DNA of 64,000 nucleotides. It comes from Pyricularia pennisetigena. Lineage: Eukaryota; Ascomycota; Sordariomycetes; Magnaporthales; Pyriculariaceae. The notes under the pieces are model-generated. The model made no database searches, had not been told where the DNA came from, and saw only the letters and a list, made by a program, of their open reading frames with translations. Below are positions 23,970-34,922 of this stretch, piece after piece. Position numbers and translations under genes: made by a program. Position 1 is the stretch's first letter. The number at the start of each line of letters is the position of its first letter. The stretch lies in contig NC_043740.1 of NCBI RefSeq assembly GCF_004337985.1, forward strand, positions 3,905,030-3,969,029, in the 5' to 3' direction.

Positions 23970-24762
23970 TTGGGACCTTGCGTCAAGAAACTGCCACTTG
24001 GCGGTTCTATGCGCAAAGATATGTTTCTGTTTTTTTTTTTTCTTTCTTCTTGTTTCTGCTTTACACCCTCTTTCCGTTGACAAGCTGCTGTTCTATGGCG
24101 ATGTTTCCAGTGGCTTACAAATCTATATCCGATACCTGATACCCGATACCCTTCCTTTTGAATGACTATTTTAGTTTCTTGTTAGGAACAAAAGAAAAGT
24201 CTTTGACCTAGATATCTGCCACCATTCGTCTTTGTGTGATGTACAATCTGACCTGTTTCATAACTCATTACTTCTCATTTGATTCAGTGGCTAAAACTAA
24301 CGGCTATCAATATTGCTGACGAAACGACTGTTTCCCAGATGAAAAGGAAATTAGGTTGGACAGGGCCATTGCCCTCAAAGTACTAACTTGGGAAAATCCA
24401 AGGTCCTGGCAGTAGAACAAAAGAACAATAGCTACCCATTTGGGTTGGCAAGGATAAACATAGGGGTTTTTTTTTTGATAATCCTGCGCGTGGTCTGCCT
24501 GTTGATAGGCTCTTTTAACTGGCATATTATATGTTATACCCAAACGGAAAACACACCATTGAAGAAACAAAAGAAAAAAAAAATCCAAGCAATGATTCCT
24601 TTGTAAACGGCAGCTAGTCAATATCAAAGGCTGCCTGGCTGCTCGAGGAGAAGGAATATTGGCCTCAGAGTTTGACCAGGTATGGAAGCCAACCAACCAT
24701 ACAAAGAGATAGATGGTATAAAAGTGTAGCTTCAACCAAGACGAGCTGGACTGATGGGCCAT
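23970..24762. other. Convergent 3' spacer
   Basis: It lies between the ends of the GRF gene (+) and the tricalbin gene (-). No gene is seen; T- and A-rich tracts only. Confidence 0.5.
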
Positions 24763-27700
24763 TTACGGCGTGCCATCACGGCTCGGTGGGGCGTTGCGTG
24801 GCTCACTACGTTTACCCAAGAAGCTACGCCGTATTGCCGAAGATCGGTTGGGACTATCCGGCACTAGCCCATTTGCCGTATCGTTGGACACAAAGGAGCT
24901 TCGGATGGTGACACTACCGGTGCCGACCTTGACTTCCTTATCGGCGTTCGACCCACTCTCATCAACAAAGAAGAGAGCTTCGCCGAGATCGTCGTCACTC
25001 TTGAATGTGTGTTTCTCCTTGACCTGGATCTGAAATTGGGTGTCGGGTGTGCAGGTCGTCTTGAAAGTCTCGTCGTAGGTGATAATGCCATTCGAAGAGG
25101 AGGGCCGGCGGTCTTTGGTTTTGCCAATGGTCTTGTTCTTGGTCCCAATTTGACATACGGCCACATAAGTGTCGGCCGACGGCGGGAAGCCGCTAGCGGA
25201 CACGACAGTGAAAGTCGCCGTGCCTGCTCCCGGGCTGCTTGGCGCCATGCTGTGTACAGAATTGGCGCCGATGCTCCTGGACCTGCTGTGACTGCCGTTG
25301 GGCGTGCCGTTGGCAGGCCCTGGCGGGTTCACACTTGGTTCGCTGTCTAGTGTGAGTCCGGTAGATCGCTTGAGGCCCAGTCCTGGCACAGGTGGCACCG
25401 GTGGCGTGTCTTCCCCATTCATGGTGATGGCAGGAACCTCGGGAATAGTGCTCTCAGTCTTCTTGCGTGTGAAGCGGCCTTTGATAAAAGACGCCCCCTT
25501 GCCGACACCGTGGCCCACAGCTCCCGCTACCGCCGCGCCTCCCTTGATTGGAACACCTGCAACGCCAGTAACAATGCGTGCCGGAGCGCCAAAAGTACCA
25601 AAAGTTGAGGTGCCCTGCCGGGTACGCGTAACGTAGTCAGGGCGGAATAGAAGTCGTAATCGCAGGGATCCCGATTTTCCTTCGAGGCGGTATGTGAACT
25701 CTTGGGCCATAAAGGGCTCCAGCTGCTCCAGGTTGATTTCAGTCTGGCCAAGGAAGTCTGGCTTGTCCGCGAAATCCCAGTCCCAGACTGTTGCCTTGAA
25801 TTTGGCAGCCGTTCTAGAAGGAATTGGAAGCTCAAAGAACTCATTCCATACAGGATTGAGTGTCTTTTTCACCGTCTTTGTCTTGAAGACATCCTGCCCA
25901 TTGAGCTCAAATTTGCAGTAAGGATCACTCTTGCCGTTAGAATCAGCAGAAGGCAAATCCTGGGCATCAAGCACATCGACGCGGAGAGTACCCATGTTGT
26001 TTATGCTCTCGCTGGGATCGAGCTTCATCTTGACTGGCAGGTACTTCAAGCTAACTTTGATGGAGCATGGCTTGCCGTCCTCGTCCTTCATTTTTAGTGT
26101 GGTTGGGTTGTTCTGAGCATTTCGGTTGTTAGTAACAGTAACAACGTTTGGATTTCTCGATAACAAAGTGTAGAGTACTTACCAGACATTGCTTCAGGGT
26201 CTCGATCGTGCTGCCCTTGAGTTTAGCAAGGACCTCATCGGTCTTTTGACGCTCACTCATCTTGTCCACCTTTTCTCTGACTTTGATAGTCAGTTTGGAA
26301 AAGTCCAACTCTCGGATAAAGCAATCCCCAATTTCATCAAATTTATGGTGTTTGCTGCGAGTGAGCGAAGAAATGTACGAGGGAAATGCCATGTCGTCCA
26401 CATAGAGGTCGACATGGCTGTTGCTCTTGGACAAGTCGGCCTCTATCAATTTGAAGATGACCAGGCCCGACTCGTACTTGAGGAGCTCCTGGGGCGACAG
26501 CCGGACCTTGGGAGGTGCGTGATCGTCTCGTGATTTCCTTGGGGTTTTTGGCGATGTTGGCGACGTCGGGAATTGCGGCGTCTTGGGTGTTATTGGCTGC
26601 TTCTCTTGGTCCTCGTCCAAGGACGTGATCCTCCCCGGTTCCGTCGGACGAGGAACGTCGAGCGAGTCTCGAACAGGCTTCGATTCCTCGCCGTCACTAT
26701 CTTCGTCCGGATCGGCCACATTCAGGCAAGGATAGAAAGCAATGGTGTAATGCAGAACGCCCTTTGCAATGCCCTTGCCGTGGAGCTGCAGGCCTGCTTC
26801 CACGGGTTCCTTCTTATCGTGGACAAGATACTCGCCCGTCTCGTCTTGGGAAATGAAGTTGCCAGAAAACACTTCGGTTAAACCAAGGCTGCGATCCTTG
26901 CCCATCTTCTCGGCATCCATGACCTCCAGTTGTATCTTGTCCCGGGCAGAATGTACTGGAACGTACAGGACCTCATCCCACTCTGGGTTGAGGTCATTCT
27001 TGAAAGTGACGGTACGAGCCTTTTCGATGCCTGAAACGACGACACGAGTGTAAGGATCGGACTTGCCCACAGTCTCAAAGTTGCGTAGGTCAGTCGCCTT
27101 CTTGAAGTGGAATCGCATAACACCTATCGGTGTTTGGTAGCCGCCGGTACTCATAACACCTGAGATTGACACGGGCTTCCATTTGGCCTGCATCTTGACA
27201 CGACCAGTCTTGACGCCAGCCAGATCGTACCAGTCCTTGCCCTTCTCCATAAGATCGAGCATGTCCTCCAACTTGATCTGATATGTGCCAATAATTTGAT
27301 CCCCTGCAAGGTCTCGGTCATCTTTGATGACCACACCCAGCTTGGCGCTTTTTCGGTCTGTAATGAGAATCTCTTTGGAGCCGTTGTCCCATATAGGATT
27401 GTTTGTACGCTTGAGCTTCTTGGTAGAATGAACTTCCTTGCCATTGAGCAGAAGTACAGCATATGGGTTCAATAGGCCCACAAGACTCTTGGTGCCATCA
27501 AGATCCTTTGCCTGTTCGACTGTAAAGCGAAGAATACCGGTGTTGGTCTCTGGCGGAGGCTCCTCCCTGCCATCTTCTGTTTTGGTAGGGCCGAGAACCG
27601 GAAAGAATCTAACATCACAAGAAAGTACACCTCGAGCCTTGCCGTCGGAAATAACCTCAATCCGCTCGTTCTCATGGTCGGTGATCTCTTCGAGATTCTC

Positions 27701-29451
27701 CAGCTGGAATGATGCAACGCCAAGTTCCTTGTCCTTTCTGAAATCATTGTAGTCGAACAGCTGAATGTCAAGGGTGTCGTTGAACGAAGTGATAATAACA
27801 TAGTGTGTTTCATTCCACCTCGGGTTGGCCGTGTCCCTGATGACTTTGGTTTGGGCCAATGGCTGCCTTCTGTTCAGTGTCACTACTGCATACGGATCCG
27901 TCGTACCGGAAAAGTTGTCTGGGTTCTTCAAGCCCTGTGCACCATGCAAGGTAATTGCGACCACACCAATTGCTTGGTCGACAGGCGAGCCAGCAAGCAT
28001 CTTCGCAACCTCGATAGGGAAGACATTGGGGGCATACATCATCGGTGCCAGGTTGCCATGGATCTGCTCAAGAATAAACTTCTCGAGCCCGGGAATAAAG
28101 TTGATGTCGAAGCCGAAGGTCTCGCCACCGAGGGGCTTGCAGACGTAGTCAATAGTAGGCTTGTCGAGGAAGCACATCTCGATCTTTTCCACGTGGGGGA
28201 ACGGGATTTGGAGCTTGATTTTGAGCCTCATGATACCAGAGAAGGCCATGTCTTCGACGATCACGTCGAGACCTTTGCTGATCATAGCCTTGCCCACTCT
28301 GATCTCCAACACAACCTTCGGGTTGATCTTGTTTCTGATCTGGCGGGCAGTCAAGTCCGCAATGTCATTGGGTGTGAAACTAAATTTCCAGTCCATGATG
28401 ACAATGTCGTCCTCGGCTTTTGGGTAGGTCTTCACGTGCTCCATGCGCGGTGGTTTGGACCCAAGCGTGAAAGTTTTGAGCTTGAGACTGTCAAGGAAGG
28501 CCGGGGTTGCGCCGCTCAGCACCTGGTCGACGGAGTTGATCACAGTTGCCGCCAAAACTGGTTGGTAAATAGGCCAAAACTTGACCAGAAATGAGTTGAT
28601 CCATTCGAGGGACTCGGTCTCTGTATCCAGACGCTTCAGCGTCATCTCGCGAGTGATGTCATCCCTGAAGTTGCGACGCACGCGACGTATCGAGGTTCGG
28701 TAGTACGTAGAGCAAACAGCTAGCAAGATAAAGACCCAACCCAGGCCTCCGCCGAGCACTGCAACGAGCCACGATGAAAGGGAAGCAAATACGATAATTG
28801 CGACGTTGTGATACCAATCTGTGGGCCAATGTTAGCGTAGATGTCAACGAAGATATCGCGAGTATCCAGGAACATACCTCCATAAAGCGTATCAGGGAGA
28901 TGGCCTTCCAGCCATGTCGAGTGATCAAGCAAGCTCTGGGCTTCCTGAACGGCTTCGGTAGGCCAGCCTATTCTGGGTGCCCATCCTGTCTTGGGACCCA
29001 TCACTTCTTCATCTTGTGCAGGCTCTCCATCCGCATCTGCATGGCCATTTTGCTCTTGGTCGACAGCACCAGCTTTGGATGGCGAAGGAAGATCGTATTC
29101 GGGCTTGCTGCCATCGTCGATGTCTGTAGCTATCGCAACACCCTTCTTGCGGTGGGGTATCCCCTCTGGTAGCTTCTGTTGACGGCCGAGTCAGCACTTT
29201 GCCTTTTAACACGGCATACTATGCCCGCTGCTGGGTATATGAGTTTCTCCTACCGTCGCAGCTTTGATCTGTGCCTTCTTCTCTTGGATGCTCGCTTCGG
29301 GGTCGAACGAAAAAGCAGCAACGCCGGCGTTCTTGCTCTCCTCCACAATCAGCTTCTCGGCCTCCTCAGCAGTCACTGAGCTTTTGGGTTCCTGGGCAGC
29401 CTCAACGGCGCCCTGCTGCTTCAGCTCACTGGCTTCCTTCTCGGTGGCCAT
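24763..29451 (-). CDS. Tricalbin: SMP and multi-C2 ER-plasma membrane tether
   Basis: Four exons, 29451-29254, 29175-28878, 28818-26183 and 26112-24763, give 1493 residues. Tricalbins (extended synaptotagmin family) sit in the cortical ER, transfer lipids through the SMP domain and bind the plasma membrane through C2 domains. The order seen is: a charged N-terminus of about 165 residues, a hydrophobic hairpin (about 168-205), an SMP domain (about 225-430, with LEWINSFLVKFWPIYQPVL), then C2 domains starting near VGVVAITLHGAQGL, TGILRFTVEQAKDL, IGVMRFHFKKATDL and MGTLRVDVLDAQDL, and a last one near ATFTVVSASGFPPS. Two further stretches look like degenerate C2 units. Asp residues typical of calcium loops (SDPY) are kept in the third and the MGTLRV domain. 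The C-terminus is Ser/Arg-rich. All splice phases close. Confidence 0.95.
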
Positions 29452-31426
29452 CTTTGCCGCAGGAGGCGATGCCCGTCGGGGGCCAGGCTCACGGATTCTT
29501 TTGGGCGGTTGATGGCAGGAGTCGATTGGTCACTTTGAACAAAATATAATTGAACAGCTCTCGCAAATCCCAGTCGTAGCAAAGATGCACGCGCCCAATG
29601 TTCGCGGCGGGCGGAGGAGCTTAAGCAGACTTTGACGGGTGCATACGGCGCTTGCGTTGAACTGTGAACTATCGCAACGCTAGCCAAGGTAGCTAAGGTA
29701 GCTAGCTGCTACGTCAGCGCAATTGAACTACCAGAAATGAGAACGGCGGGGAAGGAAAAGCTTGAATGAATGTGAGCTGTGATGGCCAGCAAGAGATTGA
29801 CGCTACAAGATAGTAGTAATGTTGGCCTTTGGGGAGATGATGTGGCTGGCAAACGACACAAGAGCCAAATAGCCGGCTTGTGCCCAGAAGCGGAATCCTG
29901 GGCAGTGCAAGACGTCGTTTGCAGGAAGAACAGATTCCCGTCCTACGTCAGCGACTCAGCACGCAAGTCGCGTAGAGAGCTCCTTGCTAGCATGGCCCGC
30001 CAAGTGGTCCCAGCAAGCCGGGGTGGTCCCCCGCTTAGCCTCGGGGGTGGAGCCTTCCAGGGTCACCAATGTTCAACAAGTAAATTTTTAGTATGATGCT
30101 GAGTCTACAGTAGGTCAGACAACGACCTCTTCCTTCACCTTACGTGTCACGGCAACACGGCCTATGGCGTCGTGGCTTCAAAATTCATATTGGGTTTTGA
30201 GGAAGAGGCTGGAAGTTTTCAACAATCAAAAAGCAAATGATCAAGTTCTCGCTCTCTCTCTTTTTTTTTCTCTGTCGTACCTGCCTGTGAGGCGGGTGAG
30301 AGTGTAACCTATACGGAAGATATTCAGTTCCAGAACATTGGAAGGTAATTCTGAAGTAACTGTAGCAGGGATGCATACGGGAGATCAAATTTGACGTGCG
30401 GCCTCCCAGGGACCGACTGGTGAAGAATCAAAAAGTAAAAGTAGCCGCGCTCTAAAAACGAATTGACTCTGACTCTTTTCTTAAAGCTGTATGGATCATC
30501 TTTGGGTTTGCATGCAAGAATATCTATCACCAACAAACAATCCCTGGTCGTGCATGCCGTAGCCGGGAGGAAAGGCCACAAATCAAGAACTTGAGGGTTT
30601 GTTCCAAGGAAACTCAATGGGCAGCTACAGCTCAAAATGCCTCGCTTCCATCCAATTTCTTTCCCGCGCATTGCATGCAAGCGCTTTTGTCCTGGCTGAA
30701 GACCCAACCAGCGGAGAGCCAACCAAAAGCTAAGTCGATGTAATCGCAGTGTAAAAACCAGAAAAGTACCTATTCGCTGGCTCCCATTCAGATAGGCGCC
30801 GGCAAAGCAATCGACAAAATAAATCGTAGATCGCTATAGCAGGAAAATTTTCAGCTCATGTCGATCCAAGACAACTCGCAACGTTGGCAGGATATTCATG
30901 CAAAAACATGGAACGCGACACAGTGTTCGCGCTTGCAGCAGTTTGAGAAAATTACCGTCCGTAAAATTGCACTCTGTTTCTGCTGATGAGTGCATCCTAA
31001 TATGTACAATAAAGGATTGCATGTTGATTGTTATCAGATGTGGCGCCTCGATCCCCCAAATGACACCACCCATGGAACTGGTTAGCCGTCTGAATTTCCG
31101 ATCCCAGTTGATGATTCCTGCATATCTGCTGTCTTCGGACCTGACCGAGGTAGCGGGGCGTGGGTGAATCGAGTTTGTCAGCCACAGACCGGCATAGCCG
31201 CAGTTGCGGAAATATTGATAAGCCACATCTGACTTATCGCGCCTGGAACTTTTGCGCGCGACGGTAGACAAGGTTCGCCATCGCATCAGATGCAATCAAC
31301 TTCGGTACAATACCTACAGAAACTGACCTCGCTCATCACGCAAACTTTCGATCATAGTGCTCATTGTGAATTGCTCAGCGCTACTAGTAAACTTGACCGT
31401 TCATCAACTCTTTCGTCACATCCACG
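29452..31426. other. Divergent spacer, tricalbin / U2AF small subunit
   Basis: No gene is recognised. Open frames up to 150 codons on the minus strand show no family features. The tricalbin-proximal part has a short tandem GTAGCTA-type repeat near 29686-29707. The region should hold both promoters. Confidence 0.45.
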
Positions 31427-32226
31427 ATGGCGAACTTCCTAGCCTCGATCTTCGGCACCGAGCAGGACAAGGTCAGTTGAACCGCTTCCTCCTTGACCTT
31501 GCGCAAACTTTCCCTTCAACATGCTGACCCCTCGAATAGGTCAACTGCAGTTTTTACTTCAAGATTGGCGCCTGCCGTCATGGCGACCGTTGCAGCAGGA
31601 AACACGTCAAGCCAACCTACAGCCAGACCATCTTGATGCCAAACATGTATCAGAATCCTGCATACGACCCCAAGAACAACATGAACGCATCGCAGCTGCA
31701 AAACCACTTTGACGCCTTCTATGAGGACCTGTGGTGTGAGCTATGCAAATACGGCGAGCTCGAGGAGTTGGTGGTATGCGACAACAACAATGACCGTGAG
31801 TCGCACTTCCCCATTTGACACGCGTCTACGACGCCAGTCAACTGTTCGTAGGCATTATGCGCTGACCATTCGCGATTCTCATCAATCTCACCAATAGATC
31901 TCATCGGTAACGTTTACGCCCGCTTCAAGTACGAAGACTCGGCCCAAAAGGCATGCGACGAGCTCAACAGCAGATGGTACGCCGCGAGGCCCATATACTG
32001 CGAGCTGTCACCTGTGACCGACTTTCGAGAAGCTTGTTGTCGACTAAATAGTGGCGAGGGCTGCACACGAGGGGGCTTCTGCAACTTTATACACCGCAAG
32101 AATCCAAGTGAGGAACTCGACCGCGAGCTGGTACTCGCAACCAAGAAGTGGCTCAAGATGAGGGGTCGCGACGAGCGCAGCGTCAGCCGCTCCCCTACAC
32201 CTGAGCCATCAAGGAGGCGGTTCTAG
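31427..32226 (+). CDS. u2af1: Splicing factor U2AF small subunit (U2AF35/U2AF23)
   Basis: Three exons, 31427-31471, 31540-31795 and 31898-32226, give 209 residues, close to fission yeast U2AF23. The protein recognises the AG at the 3' splice site together with the large U2AF subunit. The start MANFLASIFGTEQDKVNCSF is family-typical. A first CCCH zinc finger (about 16-42, with CRHGDRCSRKH) is followed by a U2AF-homology RRM (about 43-147) with YEDLWCELCKYGELEEL, and a second CCCH finger (about 149-175, with CRLNSGEGCTRGGFCNFIH). The C-terminal RS region is very short (RSVSRSPTPEPSRRRF), as in other filamentous fungi. It acts in the nucleus. Confidence 0.97.
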
Positions 32227-32699
32227 TGTTTTCAAATTTGGAAAGGTGTCAACGAGTTTTGTACTTCATAATTTTTTTTCACTGTAACATGGGAAATGCA
32301 GCATTCGCATTGTTATTGCTGTCTTGATCTGTCACGTTTGGCGTTTTGGTTGGGACGGAACCATGTTTGGGTTTAATCTATCAACTTTCTGATGCCCGAA
32401 GACTTCCAAGATTCCACTTTCAGATGCAACTGACGCTCCTAGCAGATATTCTTCATGCGTGTGGTAATCAAAACGTGCGCTGCGCTGCGTCAGGACCATC
32501 GACAAGGGTAGAGCTGTTGGGACACGACACCACAGACCATGGTCATCGTCACGTATTAACAAATCTGTCGGAAATTTCAGACTCAAGGGCCAAAAGGCAA
32601 AAGCTAGCAGTCATACACAAGCGAGGCCTAATCTTGTCCACCAAAGTCCACTGCGTAATGATGTTGAAGAGTATGGTTTAAGCTCAAGGCCGTTGATGA
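32227..32699. other. Convergent 3' spacer
   Basis: It lies between the U2AF gene (+) and the oxysterol-binding protein gene (-). No gene is seen. Confidence 0.5.
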
Positions 32700-34922
32700 T
32701 TACTCGTGTGCGTCATGGAACTCGTCTACCGATTCTTCAGTGTCTGCTCTCTTCATCGAGGGTAGGCTTTTGTTGAGATCCTTGCCAAAATCAACTAGTG
32801 GATCGTCTTTATTTGGCGGTTGCCCAGTTGCGTTCAGCAGCTGCTTGATGTCGTTGCTGCCATTGGTATTCGTAGGTGGCATCTCTGTCGTTGCTTTTGA
32901 GTCCGGGTGCAGGGGAGCATGGCCGGGTATCGACTCATTACCACCATCAAAGTCGATCAAATCACCACTTTGAGGAGCTGACTCTTGTGTTTTCGGTTGG
33001 CGGAACGAGGAGCCTCGTGGTGGGATGGGGTTTCGTTCGCTGGATTTTTGGCCTTTGAGGATAGGATATATGGCTAGAATCTGGTTGGTCTTCGCCTCGG
33101 GTGTTTGACCATCACTGCCGTGGTATCAGCCATTCGTCCTTGTCAGTATGTTGGGCTCACCAAGCTTACATCGTAGCGTTTATGATCCACTCAAGATCCT
33201 CCTCGCCTTCTTCGCTTCCACCCTGGCCTCCCTTTACACGCCGAAACAGACGGGGATGCCACTCGACTCCCTCCTGATTTCTCCTGCTGGCCTCCTCTCG
33301 CTGCATATCTTCTATCTTGGTCTTCTCTTCCGTGGCGAGTTCGTGTTGAGAATCCTTGACGGCTTGCGCTGTCTTCTGCCACAATCTCTGAGATTCACGC
33401 TCCTCCTGTTCTTCGATCGGCCTTACCATAGGAGGGGATGGCTTGGCCCTGTGCGCATCGAAAAACATCTCCTTGTGACCAGTCTAAGATCATTGAGGTT
33501 AGTATACTCCTGGTCTGGAAGTAGTAGTAGTAGCTAATTGCGCAAGGAACCAGGCAAGACATCGCAGCTTACCTTCATGTCCTTGATGAACATTTCATCA
33601 CTCCAGAGGCCAGATAATTCGTAAAGGATCTCGCCTGTGTGTTCGTCCTTGATCGTTCCGCCGATAGCGTTGTAGCAGCCTGAAACCCATCCCTTCGTCT
33701 TGAAGTCGATGTCGGCCACCAGTCCAAGTTCTGGACACTTCACAAAGCTATGGTCGCCTAGCTCATACTTCATTTTGCCAAAAAGGATGCCGCGTGCGTA
33801 CATGTTCGGCTGAGTCAAGTGGCTGCTCCGTAAACACAAAGTCAGCACCACCCAACCGGTCATGATCGAATTAAGCTATCAGGTTAACCCACTATTTCTC
33901 TCCCTTGGTCCGGTCTTTGCCCCTGTTAAGGAGCGACAGAATAGCCGTACCCTCCATCAGACTTGCGGCAGAGTTGCCCAGGAATTTGCTTTTCGGCTTC
34001 AAGGTTCCGTCGACTCGGATATGATGCTCAGGCGCCATGTAGAAGTAGCTAGACTTTGGCGGATGGTGAGATGTTTGTTCAGAGATGTAATAGGCACGAG
34101 TGTTATCAGGGAAGTCCCAGTAGCAAGTGAAGATTTCCCCTAGGATCGGGTTGAGAGGCTTCTTGACGCCACTGCAGCGAAGTATTAGTTTTCCGCTCAA
34201 TTGATTCGCAAGCTGCTTCTTCTGTGTTTGGAGACCTACGGGGGTCTGATATGCCATCCGCTCAGGTAGAACTTTACTACTGAAACAAATCGTTGGACAG
34301 GATCATCGATATGGGGTATTGGTAACAGCATCTCGGGATGACACATGAAGCTGCACAACTCTGTCAGTATTCGGGACTGTGCGAAAGTCCCATTAGGTGG
34401 ACTGGTACCCCGGTAACCATCAGAGATAAGTATTCTTTTCTTACTTGGTTATTCTCTCCAGCATGCTTCTTGGCTCGAGGATAAATGTCGGTAGTACGAC
34501 ACGACTTAGATCGGCCCCAGGGCGCAGTTGTGAGATGATGTGTGTAAGAACTATAGACCATCCCCAGTTAGATTTCGCAAATCACCAAATCACAACTAGA
34601 TATTTCTTTGCGTAAGGCGAGGAGGTTGATCACTAACCATTGCCCTGGTCGGGCTCGACCACGAGCGTGTCGTCCTGCGCTGCCTCTCCTTTCATGTCGT
34701 CTGCCGAGCGGTTCGACCTGATGGAGCCTAAGAATTTGGTGCCACTAACTTAGCTGCGATCATCGATTTATACATGTTGAATTAGGAGGCAAGATACCCT
34801 TATTGTCACAAGGTAAGGTAGCTGCTGTAACTTGAGTATGTAGGCAGGCACTTACTAGCATTTGAAACCGTGCGGCGGCGACTATGGCCGTGGCCATGAA
34901 CAATCCCCTTCAAGTCCATCAT
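32700..34922 (-). CDS. Oxysterol-binding protein (Osh/Kes1-like) with C-terminal FFAT-like motif
   Basis: Eight exons, 34922-34856, 34727-34638, 34550-34445, 34350-34240, 34171-33893, 33822-33573, 33483-33170 and 33114-32700, give 543 residues; phases all close. ORPs carry sterols and phosphoinositides between membranes. The lipid-binding domain starts near residue 55, with [11 protein letters not shown] and [15 protein letters not shown]. The family fingerprint EQTSHHPP is at about 156-163, followed by [19 protein letters not shown] and WHPRLFRR. There is no PH or ankyrin domain, so it is a short ORP. The tail is disordered and ends in an acidic stretch and EFHDAHE, close to the FFAT consensus EFFDAxE that binds ER VAP proteins. 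Two adjacent ATGs (34922, 34919) can start it. Small exons near the 5' end are the least certain. Confidence 0.92.
32703..32723 (-). other. FFAT-like motif at ORP C-terminus
   Basis: The final seven codons encode EFHDAHE, preceded by acidic TEESVD. The known FFAT core is EFFDAxE with an acidic upstream tract; only the third position differs (His for Phe). Confidence 0.6.

Noticed and set aside
27803..28594. 263-codon frame antisense to the tricalbin
   Set aside because: The opposite strand encodes an unambiguous SMP/C2 protein; the antisense product resembles nothing.
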